Part shown: one piece after another, positions 34,722 through 45,572 of the stretch
Numbering within the stretch: the stretch's first letter is position 1
Layout: each line of letters starts with the position of its first letter
Assembly (NCBI GenBank): GCA_017463865.1
Contig: JAFTOI010000007.1
Location: forward strand, 1 to 64,000
Direction of reading: 5' to 3'
From: Clostridia bacterium
GTDB lineage: Bacteria > Bacillota > Clostridia > Oscillospirales > CAG-272
Length of the DNA stretch: 64,000 nucleotides
Translations under genes and position numbers: made by a program
Notes under the pieces: generated by a model
Told to the model about the DNA's origin: nothing
What the model saw: the letters and a program-made list of their open reading frames with translations, nothing else
The model's database searches: none

Positions 34722-35807
34722 TCAGAACTTGACGGGCTTGGAGTTGAGGTACTTCTTGACCATCAGTGCCACCTTGAAGGTGATGGCATGCTCGAATTCG
34801 CGCAGATCGAGGCCGGTCAGCTTGCGGATCTTCTCCAAGCGGTACACCAGCGTGTTGCGGTGGACGAAGAGCTTGCGCGAGGTCTCGGAGACATTGAGGT
34901 TGTTCTCGAAGAAAGCCTGGATGGTCATCAGGGTCTCGCGGTCGAGCGACTCAAGGGAGCCCTTCTTGAAGACCTCCTGTAAGAACATCTCGCAGAGGGT
35001 GGTGGGCAGCTGATAGATGAGGCGGCCGATGCCGAGGTTCTCGTAGCTGATGATGTTCTTCTCGGTCTCGAAGACCTTGCCGACCTCGATGGCGACCTGC
35101 GCTTCCTTATAGGCGCGGGCGAGATCCTTGATATTGTCGACCATGGTGGAGATACCGATGGCGACCTTGGTATAGAACTCGGTGCTCAGCGTGTCGGCGA
35201 TGTTGGTGGCGATCTTCTCGATCTCCTTCATCTCGGTGTTGGGCTTGACGTCCTTGACCAGCACGATGTCGTGCTCGCCGACGCTGATGACATAATCCTT
35301 GCTCTTGTCGGGGAACATGTTCTGCAGCATCTCGAAGGGCATCATGTCGGTCTTGCCGTAGAACTTGACCAAGAACACAATGCGCGTCTCCTCGGTGTTG
35401 AAGTGCAGCTCCTTGGACTTGATGTAGATATCGCTGGGAAGGATATTGTCGAGAATGATATTCTTGATGAACGAGCCCTTGTCATACTTTTCGTCGTAGA
35501 GGCTCTTGATATTGCCGAGCGCAATGGCCAGCAGCTTTGAGGTTTTTTCAGCGGACTTGTCCTCACCCTCGACGAAGACGATATACTCAGCCTTGGTGCA
35601 CATGCCGATCGGGCGGTAGGTATAGCCCTCGATGGCGATTGCCTCGGAGGTATAGGCAAGCTCGTCCCGGATGCCCTGCTTGACCTCGCCGATCTTGACC
35701 AGCTCACTGCAGGAAATGATAACGCCGTTCTCATCGATGACGCCGATCACGCGATCGACCGCATCCTTCATCTGGTGAATGACACCCTGAAACAATCTGT
35801 TCGACAT
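34722..35807 (-). CDS. PucR/CdaR family transcriptional regulator
   Basis: A 361-residue regulator. The N-terminal region (about 1-110) resembles the sugar-diacid recognition domain of CdaR (HQMKDAVDRVIGVIDENGVI). A middle GGDEF-like domain (about 130-265) follows, and a C-terminal PucR-type helix-turn-helix (about 295-355, NVSETSRKLFVHRNTLVYRL). The ligand is unknown; no diacid catabolic genes adjoin. The start at 35807 follows AGAGGG; an in-frame TTG upstream overlaps it. A promoter lies at 35898-35870. Confidence 0.87.
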   Translation of the reverse strand: MSNRLFQGVIHQMKDAVDRVIGVIDENGVIISCSELVKIGEVKQGIRDELAYTSEAIAIEGYTYRPIGMCTKAEYIVFVEGEDKSAEKTSKLLAIALGNIKSLYDEKYDKGSFIKNIILDNILPSDIYIKSKELHFNTEETRIVFLVKFYGKTDMMPFEMLQNMFPDKSKDYVISVGEHDIVLVKDVKPNTEMKEIEKIATNIADTLSTEFYTKVAIGISTMVDNIKDLARAYKEAQVAIEVGKVFETEKNIISYENLGIGRLIYQLPTTLCEMFLQEVFKKGSLESLDRETLMTIQAFFENNLNVSETSRKLFVHRNTLVYRLEKIRKLTGLDLREFEHAITFKVALMVKKYLNSKPVKF

Positions 35808-35869
35808 ATGGTTCCCTCTCAAATCATAAAGTTGGGTATACGATAGAGCCTTTGGTGATTCTCACCTAT

Positions 35870-35898
35870 ATTCTACACGATTTTTTGTGATTTTTCAA
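35870..35898 (-). promoter_or_regulatory. Promoter of the PucR-like regulator
   Basis: Minus-strand TTGAAA (35898-35893) and TAGAAT (35875-35870), 17-bp spacer. A GGTGA-GAA-TCACC inverted repeat lies just downstream, at 35855-35867, and could be an operator. Confidence 0.65.
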
Positions 35899-35925
35899 TA
35901 GGCTTTTGCGAATTTTTATCAAAAA

Positions 35926-36684
35926 TCACATCATCCGCAGCGTATTGATGATCGCAATCACCAAAAACGATGCGAAGAGGAGCGCGATAGCATAAAAAAG
36001 CATGGACGGTGCGATGAAGCCCAGCACAAGACCGACCAGAACAACGGCGGCGGTAATGACAAAGGGCAGGCGCTCCTTGGAAGCAGTGGGGACAAGCTTC
36101 CCCAGCGGATGCTTGCCGCCGACGAGCATCATCAGCACGACGATCTCGAGCGCGGCCAGCAGAACAGCGGGCACGATCAGCCCAAGGATGCCGGTGCCGA
36201 AGCGGAAGAAGGCAAGCAGCAGACCGCCGGCCAGCGTCACCGCGGAATAGGCGAAGAAGGTGCGCGGATAGAGATAATAGATGTAAAACAGAGCCGAGGC
36301 CGCAATCAGGCAGACCAGAAGGCGGGTCCCCGACAGAGCGGAGTAACCGACACAGGCTGCGAGCAGACCGCCGGCGATGATGGTCAGCAGTGAGCCCGAG
36401 AGAACGGTGTCATGCTCGTCCACGCCCTTTTTGCGGCGGACGATCCACAGCGCTGCCGCGCCTGCCGTCAGCAGGGCGAACACGGGGATCAGCACCGGGC
36501 GAACTGAATTGTAGAAGGTCAGCGCAGTCGAGATGCTGCTGTTTTTAAGCATCATCACCGCCAGCACCACGGCAACCAGCACCACCGAAAAAACAATGAT
36601 CCGCTGGGCGGCCACATCCCGTTTGACGCCGCGGACAGGTGCGGCAGCTGCTTTTTTCATATTACTCAACACGATCAACTCCAT
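35926..36684 (-). CDS. Hypothetical polytopic membrane protein
   Basis: A 252-residue protein with seven to eight hydrophobic helices and no recognised family. A basic N-terminus precedes the first helix (about 30-46); RRKKGVDEHD forms a cytoplasmic loop near 83. Its ATG overlaps the rsmE stop (TGATG), implying coupled translation. GTG 36672 or TTG 36669 behind GGAG are possible alternatives. Co-transcribed with rsmE; function not inferable. Confidence 0.75.
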   Translation of the reverse strand: MELIVLSNMKKAAAAPVRGVKRDVAAQRIIVFSVVLVAVVLAVMMLKNSSISTALTFYNSVRPVLIPVFALLTAGAAALWIVRRKKGVDEHDTVLSGSLLTIIAGGLLAACVGYSALSGTRLLVCLIAASALFYIYYLYPRTFFAYSAVTLAGGLLLAFFRFGTGILGLIVPAVLLAALEIVVLMMLVGGKHPLGKLVPTASKERLPFVITAAVVLVGLVLGFIAPSMLFYAIALLFASFLVIAIINTLRMM

Positions 36685-37466
36685 CAGATAGTTTTGGTTT
36701 GCTGTGCCAGCTCAAGGGCATAGCTGAGACAGGACAGGGCAAAGACCGGCGCTGTTTCACAGCGCAGAATCCGCGCCCCCAGCCCGATCGAGACAAGACC
36801 GGCCGCTTTTGCCGCCTCGGCCTCCTCTGGTGAGAAGCCGCCCTCAGCGCCAACAACCAGTGACACGGTGCGCACAGGCTCGATCCGCCGCGCAATGGCG
36901 GCGGGCAGGGTCAGAGCCTGCTCGTCCTCATAGCAGAAGAGGGGCAGGTCAGCCTCGGCCGCCTCGCGCAGCATGGCGGCAAAGGACAGCGGCAGCGCCA
37001 CGCGGGGGATACGCCCCCGGCCGCACTGCTTGGCGGCCTCGGCGGCGATGCGCTGGCGGCGGAGCTGCTTCTTCTCTTCCCCGTCGCCCGGCCGAACAAT
37101 ACAGCGCGAGCTGACAAAGGGAATGATCTCCGAGGCCCCGCACTCAACCGCCTTCTGGATGACCGTCTCCAGCTTGTCTGCCTTGGACAGGGCGACGTAC
37201 AGGCGGGCAAAATAGGGCGGCTCGGCGCGGCAGGGCAAGGTCTGCTCGATCCGCGCGTCGACGGTGGTGCCGTCAAAGCGGAACAGCACGCAGTGATGCT
37301 CGACCGCCCCGCAGTCGGGGCCGTCGGCCGGGCAGACGACGATCTTCTCCCCCGCCGCCATGCGCAGCGAGCGGGAAATATGATGCGCGTCCTCCCCCGT
37401 GATGGTCACGACGCGGCCGTCGGGGGTATCGGTGAACTGCGCAGTCGGGACAAAAAACCTCGGCAT
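36684..37466 (-). CDS. rsmE: 16S rRNA (uracil-1498-N3)-methyltransferase RsmE
   Basis: A 260-residue SPOUT-class enzyme that methylates U1498 in the decoding site. It opens MPRFFVP and has ALSKADKLETVIQKAVECGASEI, then the knotted SAM site VVGAEGGFSPEEAE and LGARILRCETA. The start at 37466 is chosen because AAAGGAG precedes it; the frame upstream lies in the leader hairpin. In Clostridia rsmE often follows prmA; here it is separated from prmA by an aldolase and a permease gene. Confidence 0.95.
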   Translation of the reverse strand: MPRFFVPTAQFTDTPDGRVVTITGEDAHHISRSLRMAAGEKIVVCPADGPDCGAVEHHCVLFRFDGTTVDARIEQTLPCRAEPPYFARLYVALSKADKLETVIQKAVECGASEIIPFVSSRCIVRPGDGEEKKQLRRQRIAAEAAKQCGRGRIPRVALPLSFAAMLREAAEADLPLFCYEDEQALTLPAAIARRIEPVRTVSLVVGAEGGFSPEEAEAAKAAGLVSIGLGARILRCETAPVFALSCLSYALELAQQTKTI

Positions 37467-37490
37467 AAGCGCTCCTTTTGGCAAAGTGAA

Positions 37491-37510
37491 GCCTGTGCCA
37501 AGGCACAGGC
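37491..37510 (-). promoter_or_regulatory. 5' leader hairpin of rsmE
   Basis: A perfect 9-bp stem with an AA loop (37491-37499 with 37502-37510) ends about 10 nt before the ribosome binding site. It may stabilise the mRNA or affect translation. Confidence 0.5.
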
Positions 37511-37526
37511 AACTCTATTCCCGTTC

Positions 37527-37555
37527 ATTATACTACAGATTGCCCAATTTGTCAA
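37527..37555 (-). promoter_or_regulatory. Consensus sigma-A promoter of rsmE
   Basis: Minus-strand TTGACA (37555-37550) and TATAAT (37532-37527), 17-bp spacer: a perfect consensus. Confidence 0.85.
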
Positions 37556-37650
37556 AGCTTTTTTTGATAAAAATCGCAAATTTTTCGCTTTTTTTCACAA
37601 TTCGCGGCTTAGACGGACACAAATTGGGGTAAATCCGACCGAAAGGCGGG

Positions 37651-38919
37651 TCAATGCTTGCGTGATCTGCCCTTTCGCTTGGGTTTGGCGGGGGCGGGCG
37701 CAGGCGCGGGCTCGGGTGTTTCCTCGGCGGGAGCGGGGGCTTCCGCCGGCTGCTCGGCCGGTGCGGCAGAGACGGCCGCCTTGCAGCTGAGGCGGTAGTC
37801 GATCAGCTGGCGGAAGAGGGTGTAGAGCACCGAGCAGAGGGGGACGCTGACGAGAATGGTCAGCACGCCGCCGATGTTGCCGCCGACCAGCACCGCGACA
37901 ATGACCAGTATCCCGGGCAGGCCGACCTTCTTGCCGACGATGCGGGGATAAATGAGATTATTCTCCAGCTGCTGCAGCACGACAAGGAAAACGATGAAGA
38001 GCAGCGCCTTGATCGGGCTGACGGTCAGGATGAGAAAGGCCGAGACGCCGCCGCCGATAAAGGCGCCAAAGACGGGGATCAGCGCCGATACGGCGACCAG
38101 CACCGACACCACGCCGGCATAGGGGAAGCGGAAAATGAGCATGCCGATGCAGCAGAGGCCGCCGAGCACCACTGCCTCGGTCAGCTGACCGGTGAGAAAG
38201 TTCGAGAAGGTGCTGTTTGACAGCCGGCCGATCTCCTCGAGCTCGGCCGTGACGCGGTCGGGCAGGAAGGCCCGCATGACGCGGTCGAGGAAGGCCGCAA
38301 TCTGCTCCTTCTGCAGCAGGATATAGATGGCCAGAATGAACCCGAGGAAGAAGTTGGCGATGCCGCCGAAAATGGAGCTGGTGAAGGTGGTGGCAAAGTC
38401 GAAGAGCGACCCGGTGCCGTTTTTGAGGACGTCAAAGACGGTGGTGAACAGGTTGTTCCAGTCGACCTTCAGCTCGGCGATGAATTCGGCAGAGATGTTA
38501 TTCTCCTCCAGCCATGCAATGATCTCGGGTAGGGCGCGCTCGATCCAGGCCTGCACGGTCGGGATGAGGGTGGAGACCGTCTCGCCGATGCCGGGGATGA
38601 CGACCAGCAGGATCAGCGCGATGACGATGAGAATGGCAAGGAGCGTCAGGATCAGGGCCAGCGGCCGGCGCAGGCGGCGGACGGCAGGACGCGGACTGCG
38701 CCCCATGCCGCCGAGCAGCTTCTCCTCGAAGGTACGCATCACAACGTTGAGCACAAAGGCAATGCAGAGTCCGAGAATAAGTGGGGAGATCAGGCCAAAG
38801 AGCCAGCCGAGGAAAGCACCGACGGCAGACAAATTCTGCACGAGGGCAAAGAGCAGCACGCCAAAGGCGATCAGCAGCATGGCGCGGCGGGTACTGTGGT
38901 CGTTGTACGGTTTTTTCAC
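37651..38919 (-). CDS. AI-2E family transporter (PerM-type)
   Basis: A 422-residue membrane protein with about eight helices and AI-2E family signatures: GLISPLILGLCIAFVLN, ILLQKEQIAAFLDRVMRAFLP, and the late GVLTILVSVPLCSVLYTLFR. The C-terminus is a Pro/Ala/Glu tail ending in a basic cluster. Members include autoinducer and sodium exporters, so the substrate is open. The start is GTG 38919 behind GGAGG. It lies 44 bp after the aldolase and shares its promoter. Confidence 0.9.
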   Translation of the reverse strand: MKKPYNDHSTRRAMLLIAFGVLLFALVQNLSAVGAFLGWLFGLISPLILGLCIAFVLNVVMRTFEEKLLGGMGRSPRPAVRRLRRPLALILTLLAILIVIALILLVVIPGIGETVSTLIPTVQAWIERALPEIIAWLEENNISAEFIAELKVDWNNLFTTVFDVLKNGTGSLFDFATTFTSSIFGGIANFFLGFILAIYILLQKEQIAAFLDRVMRAFLPDRVTAELEEIGRLSNSTFSNFLTGQLTEAVVLGGLCCIGMLIFRFPYAGVVSVLVAVSALIPVFGAFIGGGVSAFLILTVSPIKALLFIVFLVVLQQLENNLIYPRIVGKKVGLPGILVIVAVLVGGNIGGVLTILVSVPLCSVLYTLFRQLIDYRLSCKAAVSAAPAEQPAEAPAPAEETPEPAPAPAPAKPKRKGRSRKH

Positions 38920-38963
38920 AGGGAAACCTCCGGATCAGTTTCGATGCAGGCGGCGATGTCGGA

Positions 38964-40256
38964 TCAAAGATGGAAAGCGACCTCGATATCGCGGACGTCC
39001 TCGTCCCCGATCTTGACCAGCTTTTCCTTCATCATGGTCGAGAAAACGATGGCGCGGGCGCTGTACTCCATCACCTCAAGGCGGTCAAAGGCGTTGAGGA
39101 TGGAGGTGCCGGCGGTGATGACGCAGTCGTTCTCGACGATGCAGACCGGCTCCTTGGGCGTGATGGCCTGCGCGAGCAGATCGGGCTGGAGGAAGTTCGC
39201 GCCGTAGGGGAAGCGGGGCGCGTGCTTGAGCATGATGTAGCTTTCGGGAATCAAGCGGGCGTCAAAATCGCCGTCGGTGAGGGCAAAGGCCGAGATGTAG
39301 GGCGCATGGGCGATCATCACGGCGTTGAACTCGGGGTGGGCGGCGAACAGCTTTTCGACCAGGCGGACGGCATGCGACGGCACGGTGCCGGGCGCGCATG
39401 CACCGTCCTTGACGTAGATGAGATCATCCGGCTCGAGGTAGAGGCGGTCGCGGTCGTTGGGGGTGATAAGAAAGCCGCCGTCGTCTACGCGGGCGGCATA
39501 GGTGCCGTAGGCGGAGGTGACGAGCTGATTCCGATAGGCGCGGGCCAGCATGCGGCAGATCTCCTCCCGCTTGGCCTGCTCGTCGGCGGCGGGGGTGTGC
39601 GCCTCCAGCTCGGCCATCATCGGTGCGGCCTCGAGGGCATAGAGGGTGCGATGCTTCTCGTTCAGCGGCAGGCGGCGGGTGCCGAGGGCGTCAATGTTGA
39701 TCTCGATGCGGGCGCAGTAATCGAGCGTCTCAAACATCATGAAGGCCCGGAACAGGTTGGCTGCCCCCACCACGACGCCGTGGTTCTCGAGCATGACCGA
39801 GCTGGCTCCAGCAGCAAATTCCTCCGCGATATACGCACCCAGCGTTTCACTGCCCGGGACGGCGTACTTGGCCATGGCCAGCTTGCCGCACAGCTCGGCT
39901 GCACCGGGGATCAGGGTAGTATCGGGCATGCGGCGGACGACCGAAAAAGCGACGAGCGCCGGCGGGTGCGCATGCAGAACGGCACGGATATCGGGGCGGC
40001 TGCGGTAGATGGCCAGGTGGAAGGGATACTCGCTGGACGGCTTATGCGGGCCGATGATGGTGCCGTCAGGCTTGACCTGCATGATGTCGGCGCGGGTGAG
40101 ATTGCACTTATCGACGCCGCTGGGGCTGATCCAAAGGCTGCCGTCTTCGTCCATGATGGAGAGGTTGCCGCCCGAGGTGGTGGTCATGGCGTTGCGGTAA
40201 AGGCGGTTCATGATCTCGACGATCGCGTCAGCGGGGTGGAGCTTGGTGATATCCAT
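38964..40256 (-). CDS. Tandem-domain class II aldolase/adducin protein
   Basis: A 430-residue protein built of two class II aldolase/adducin domains; single-domain enzymes are about 210 residues. Domain 1 (about 1-205) keeps the metal and catalytic set: E76 in SSEYPFH, H95-A-H97, and a third His in ENHG, plus TSGGNLS. Domain 2 (about 215-425) looks degenerate: the HAH site reads IAH, ENHG reads ENDC, and the Glu position is His. Domain 1 could be an L-fuculose-phosphate-type aldolase or epimerase; domain 2 may be structural. Start at 40256 behind AGAGGA. Confidence 0.85.
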   Translation of the reverse strand: MDITKLHPADAIVEIMNRLYRNAMTTTSGGNLSIMDEDGSLWISPSGVDKCNLTRADIMQVKPDGTIIGPHKPSSEYPFHLAIYRSRPDIRAVLHAHPPALVAFSVVRRMPDTTLIPGAAELCGKLAMAKYAVPGSETLGAYIAEEFAAGASSVMLENHGVVVGAANLFRAFMMFETLDYCARIEINIDALGTRRLPLNEKHRTLYALEAAPMMAELEAHTPAADEQAKREEICRMLARAYRNQLVTSAYGTYAARVDDGGFLITPNDRDRLYLEPDDLIYVKDGACAPGTVPSHAVRLVEKLFAAHPEFNAVMIAHAPYISAFALTDGDFDARLIPESYIMLKHAPRFPYGANFLQPDLLAQAITPKEPVCIVENDCVITAGTSILNAFDRLEVMEYSARAIVFSTMMKEKLVKIGDEDVRDIEVAFHL

Positions 40257-40320
40257 GGTTGTTCCTCTTTATTTTATGCAGAATGGACGCCGCCGCTCGG
40301 GCGGGGCGGGATTTTACTTT

Positions 40321-40349
40321 ATTATAACATAGAATTCGGCGAAATGCAA
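40321..40349 (-). promoter_or_regulatory. Sigma-A promoter of the aldolase-permease operon
   Basis: Minus-strand TTGCAT (40349-40344) and TATAAT (40326-40321), 17-bp spacer. Confidence 0.8.
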
Positions 40350-40385
40350 TTTATTCTGCGATTTTTCTTTCCACTTCAACGTAAA

Positions 40386-40409
40386 AACCGGACGCTTCCG
40401 CGTCCGGTT
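40386..40409 (-). terminator. Intrinsic terminator after prmA
   Basis: A 10-bp stem (40386-40395 with 40400-40409), TTCC loop, then TTTTTAC on the minus strand. It closes the hrcA-prmA heat-shock transcript. Confidence 0.88.
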
Positions 40410-40420
40410 CTGCGATTCGC

Positions 40421-41347
40421 TTATTCGCCGTCCCAGCGCAGGGCCAGGGCGCACCAGTCGTTCTCGGCCGCGCGCTCGACCACAGTAAAGCCGCGGGCGC
40501 AGAGCTCGATCTCGACCTCGGCGGCGCGGGGCTCGATGATGCCCGAGGCCAGCAGGATGCCGCCCTTCTCCATGTACGCGCCGATGTCGGGCGCCATGCG
40601 GAGGATGATATCGGCGACGATATTCGCCGCGACAAGGCCGTACTTCTCGCCCTTCGGCACCTGACGCAGAAGGTCAGACTGGCCGACGCTGACCGTGTCC
40701 TCGCAGGCGTTGTCCTTGACATTTTCCCGCGCCACCTTGACGGCGACGGGGTCGATGTCATACGCCGCGCAGGGGGCCGCGCCCAGCTTGGCCGCGCAGA
40801 TGGCGAGGATGGCCGTGCCGCAGCCGACGTCGAGCATCTTCACACCGGGGGTGGTGTAGCGCTCGAGCAGGCCGAGCACCAGCCGCGTCGTCTCGTGCGT
40901 GCCGGTGCCGAAGGCCATGCCGGGATCCATGCGGACGATGACCTCGTCCGGGGCGGCGTCGTATTTTTCCCACTGGGGGACGATGACCAGCCGCTGGCCG
41001 ATCTTGATGGGCTTGTAGTACTGCTTCCAGTTCTCGGCCCAGTCCTCCTCGCGAAGGCCTACGATCTCCAGGCGTGCGTCGATGCCCTCGCCGGCGAAGC
41101 GCTCGCGCAGGAAGGCGACGGCGTCGGCAACGCCGCCGTCGGAGGGGATGTAGACCGAGACCGCCGCGTGCTCGCGGTCGGCCTCGAGGATGGTCTCGTC
41201 GACCAGCTCGCCGTACATGCCGTTGAGCGAAAAGTCGCTGTAATCCTCGATCATCAGCTGCGCCGAGATGACGCTCATGACCGCGCAGGCGGTGTCAAGC
41301 TGCGCAGTGGGGACGGTGGCTTTGAGTTGGGTCCATTCCTGATCCAT
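40421..41347 (-). CDS. prmA: Ribosomal protein L11 methyltransferase
   Basis: A 308-residue enzyme that methylates lysines and the N-terminus of ribosomal protein L11. It has an N-terminal substrate-binding domain (about 1-95, with DWAENWKQYYKP), then the catalytic domain with DPGMAFGTGTHETT, motif I LDVGCGTAILAIC, and the NIVADIIL motif (N-x2-A). Start at 41347 behind AAGGAG. Last gene of the dnaK operon, as in many Firmicutes. Confidence 0.96.
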   Translation of the reverse strand: MDQEWTQLKATVPTAQLDTACAVMSVISAQLMIEDYSDFSLNGMYGELVDETILEADREHAAVSVYIPSDGGVADAVAFLRERFAGEGIDARLEIVGLREEDWAENWKQYYKPIKIGQRLVIVPQWEKYDAAPDEVIVRMDPGMAFGTGTHETTRLVLGLLERYTTPGVKMLDVGCGTAILAICAAKLGAAPCAAYDIDPVAVKVARENVKDNACEDTVSVGQSDLLRQVPKGEKYGLVAANIVADIILRMAPDIGAYMEKGGILLASGIIEPRAAEVEIELCARGFTVVERAAENDWCALALRWDGE

Positions 41348-41384
41348 GGTGGGTCTCCTTGTGTATTTGTAGTGATTGCTGGGA

Positions 41385-41512
41385 ACACCTCATCCGTCTT
41401 GGCCTTACGGCCAAGCCACCTTCCCCTCTAGGGGAAGGCTTGGAACAACAGCGATCTGAAATGAGCCTTCCCCTTGAGGGGAAGGTGTCCCCGCAGGGGA
41501 CGGATGAGGTGT
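41385..41512. repeat. Family C element between dnaJ and prmA
   Basis: ACACCTCATCCGTC (41385-41398) is repeated in inverted form at 41499-41512. Inside are CTTGGCCTTACGGCCAAG and CTTCCCCTTGAGGGGAAG hairpins. Same family as 28656-28796. Confidence 0.8.
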
Positions 41513-41522
41513 CTCCATGCCC

Positions 41523-42665
41523 TTACTTATCCTTGCCGAAGAACTTCGCGCGGAAGCCGTTCTTCTTCGCATAATTCTTCTCGCCGCAGGCGTCGGCGAA
41601 GGCGCGCATGGCGTCGCGCTGTTTTTCGTTGAGATTCTTCGGGATCTCCACGTTGACCGAGAAGATCAAGTCGCCGCGCCGGCTGGAGTTGACGTAGGGA
41701 ATGCCCTTCCCTTTCAGCGTGAATGCCGTGCCGGGCTGGGTCCCCTCGGGGATATCGTACTTCTGCTTGCCTTCAAGCGTAGGCACCTCGATCTCGGCAC
41801 CGAGGGTGGCGTCGGCGACAGTGATCGGGATCTCGCAGTAGATGTTATACCCGTCACGCTCGAAGAAAGCGTGGGGACGGACGCTGACGATGAGGATCAG
41901 GTCGCCGGCCGCGCCGCCGTTGCGGCCCTCGTTGCCCTCACCGCGGAGCGCGATGCGCTCGCCGTCGTCGATGCCGGCGGGGATAGAGACGCTGAGCTTG
42001 CGGGTGATGCGGACGTATCCGGTGCCGCGGCAGTTGTCGCAGGGGTTCTTGATGATCTTACCGCTGCCCTTACACTTCTCACAGGTGACGGTCGACTGGA
42101 AGGCCATGCCGCCGAGGCGCTGGGTGACGCGCTTCTGGCCGCTGCCGCCGCAGTCGGAGCAGGTCTCGGCGCTCGAGCCTGCGGCCGCGCCCGAACCGTT
42201 ACAGTCGGGGCACTTCTGCACGCGGGCGTAGGAGATGTCGCGCTTGACACCGAAGGCCGCCTCCTCGAAGGAGATGGTGATGCGGACGCCGATGTCCTCG
42301 CCGCGCACGGGGGCATTACGGCGCGCGGAGGACGAGCCTCCGCCGAAGCCGCCGCCGAAGAACGAGCTGAAGATATCGCCGAAGTCACCGAAATCGCCAA
42401 AGCCGCCGAAGCCCGCGCCGCCTCCGCCCATCGAGGGGTCAAAGGCCGCGTGGCCGTACTGGTCGTATTTGGCGCGTTTATCGGGGTCGGAGAGGACGTC
42501 GTAGGCCTCGTTGACCTCCTTGAATTTGGCTTCGGCCTCGGCGTCGCCCGGGTTCATATCGGGGTGGTACTTTTTGGCGAGGGAGCGGTAGGCTTTCTTG
42601 ATCGCCGACTCATCCGCGCCTTTTTCGAGGCCGAGTACCTCATAATAATCACGTTTGTCTGCCAT
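41523..42665 (-). CDS. dnaJ: Chaperone protein DnaJ
   Basis: A 380-residue type I DnaJ: J domain (about 1-70) with YHPDMNPG (HPD stimulates DnaK ATPase), a Gly/Phe region, a zinc domain with four C-x2-C-x-G-x-G repeats ([32 protein letters not shown]), and the C-terminal substrate domains. The start at 42665 follows GGAG; the TTG four codons upstream overlaps that site. Third chaperone gene of the CIRCE operon. Confidence 0.97.
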   Translation of the reverse strand: MADKRDYYEVLGLEKGADESAIKKAYRSLAKKYHPDMNPGDAEAEAKFKEVNEAYDVLSDPDKRAKYDQYGHAAFDPSMGGGGAGFGGFGDFGDFGDIFSSFFGGGFGGGSSSARRNAPVRGEDIGVRITISFEEAAFGVKRDISYARVQKCPDCNGSGAAAGSSAETCSDCGGSGQKRVTQRLGGMAFQSTVTCEKCKGSGKIIKNPCDNCRGTGYVRITRKLSVSIPAGIDDGERIALRGEGNEGRNGGAAGDLILIVSVRPHAFFERDGYNIYCEIPITVADATLGAEIEVPTLEGKQKYDIPEGTQPGTAFTLKGKGIPYVNSSRRGDLIFSVNVEIPKNLNEKQRDAMRAFADACGEKNYAKKNGFRAKFFGKDK

Positions 42666-42697
42666 GGGAGACTCCAATCTATAGCATAGTCAAAGGG

Positions 42698-42866
42698 CAT
42701 GGGGCGCTGCCCCAACCCCCGGTCAAGGGGCTTTTTGAAAAAAGCCCCTTGACAATCCCCAAAAACTTCCACCCACGCCCTCGATTCTGTACAGCCTGAA
42801 TCTGTGGCGTGTTTGGAAGTTTTCGCGGGGGTGTGGGGGAGCCTTTTTCAAAAGGCTTCCCCACGT
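42698..42866. repeat. Two inverted family B units between dnaK and dnaJ
   Basis: The gap holds GGGGCGCTGCCCC (42700-42712), a GTCAAGGGGCTTTTT hairpin (42722-42736 with 42738-42752), and an opposite unit whose GGGGAGCC-type hairpin lies at 42837-42862. The two units face each other around a non-repetitive 50-bp centre. Confidence 0.7.
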
Positions 42867-42874
42867 CCTTGTTC

Positions 42875-44758
<1,884 letters not shown>

Positions 44759-44803
44759 TTATTCAGGGTTTGGTGGACGGGGTTCCCGCACATCCGTGCG
44801 GGG

Positions 44804-44919
44804 CACCTCATCCGGCGCGCGCGCCACCTACCCTCAAGGGGAAGGCTTTAAGGTTCGCAGTGTTCAATCGCCTTCCCCTTAAGGGGAAGGTGTCACCGCA
44901 GGTGACGGATGAGGTGTCC
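44804..44919. repeat. Family C element between grpE and dnaK
   Basis: CACCTCATCCG (44804-44814) is inverted at 44904-44919 (GACGGATGAGGTGTCC). Internal CCTTCCCCTTAAGGGGAAGG hairpin. It occupies most of the 262-bp gap inside the heat-shock operon. Confidence 0.75.
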
Positions 44920-44975
44920 TGCACGAAGTGCAGGCGCGGGAGCCACCTTCAAATAAAACGAATAACTGCTGACGA

Positions 44976-45572
44976 TCAATTTGCCACCTTGACCATGGCG
45001 TACCGGAGCACCTTCTCGCCCCGGATATAGCCCTTCTGCAGGACCTCGACGACCTCGCTCTCGCCGTACTGCTCATCCTCGATGTGCATCACGGCGTTGT
45101 GCAGATTGGGGTCAAAAGGCTTGCCCAGCGCTTCGATCTCGGCGATGCCCATGCCGGTCAGCACCTCGACGAAACTCTTGAGCGTCATACCGACCCCCTG
45201 CGACACCGTCGCGGCGTCGCTGTACTGTGCGGCCCGCTCAAGGTTGTCGAGCACCGGCAGAATCTTCGTGAGCAGATCGGCGTATGCGTCGGCGTACAGT
45301 CCCTCGCGCTCCTTGGCGGTGCGCTTGCGGAAGTTGTCGTACTCGGCCATCATGTGCAGATACTTGTCGGTCTCCTCAGCCAGCGCTGCCTTAGCGTCGT
45401 CGAGCTTCTTATTGGCCTCGATCAGCTCTGCCTCAAGGCGGCGGGCCTCTTTTTTCCACTCTTTGTCCTTCTTTTTCGGCTCTGCCTCGGGTGCTTCGGT
45501 CTCGGCGGCGGTCTCCTCCGCCTTTTCCTCGACCGGCTCCTCAGCCGGAGCCTGCTTATCCTTTTCCTGCAT
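44976..45572 (-). CDS. grpE: Nucleotide exchange factor GrpE
   Basis: 198 residues: an acidic, Ala/Glu-rich N-terminus with a Lys cluster, the long coiled coil (about 45-120, YLHMMAEYDNFRKRTAKERE) and the C-terminal beta domain (GMTLKSFVEVLTGMGIAEIEALGKPFDPNLHNAV). It releases ADP from DnaK. The start at 45572 lies inside the hrcA end (17-nt overlap) behind GGAGGAG. Confidence 0.96.
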   Translation of the reverse strand: MQEKDKQAPAEEPVEEKAEETAAETEAPEAEPKKKDKEWKKEARRLEAELIEANKKLDDAKAALAEETDKYLHMMAEYDNFRKRTAKEREGLYADAYADLLTKILPVLDNLERAAQYSDAATVSQGVGMTLKSFVEVLTGMGIAEIEALGKPFDPNLHNAVMHIEDEQYGESEVVEVLQKGYIRGEKVLRYAMVKVAN

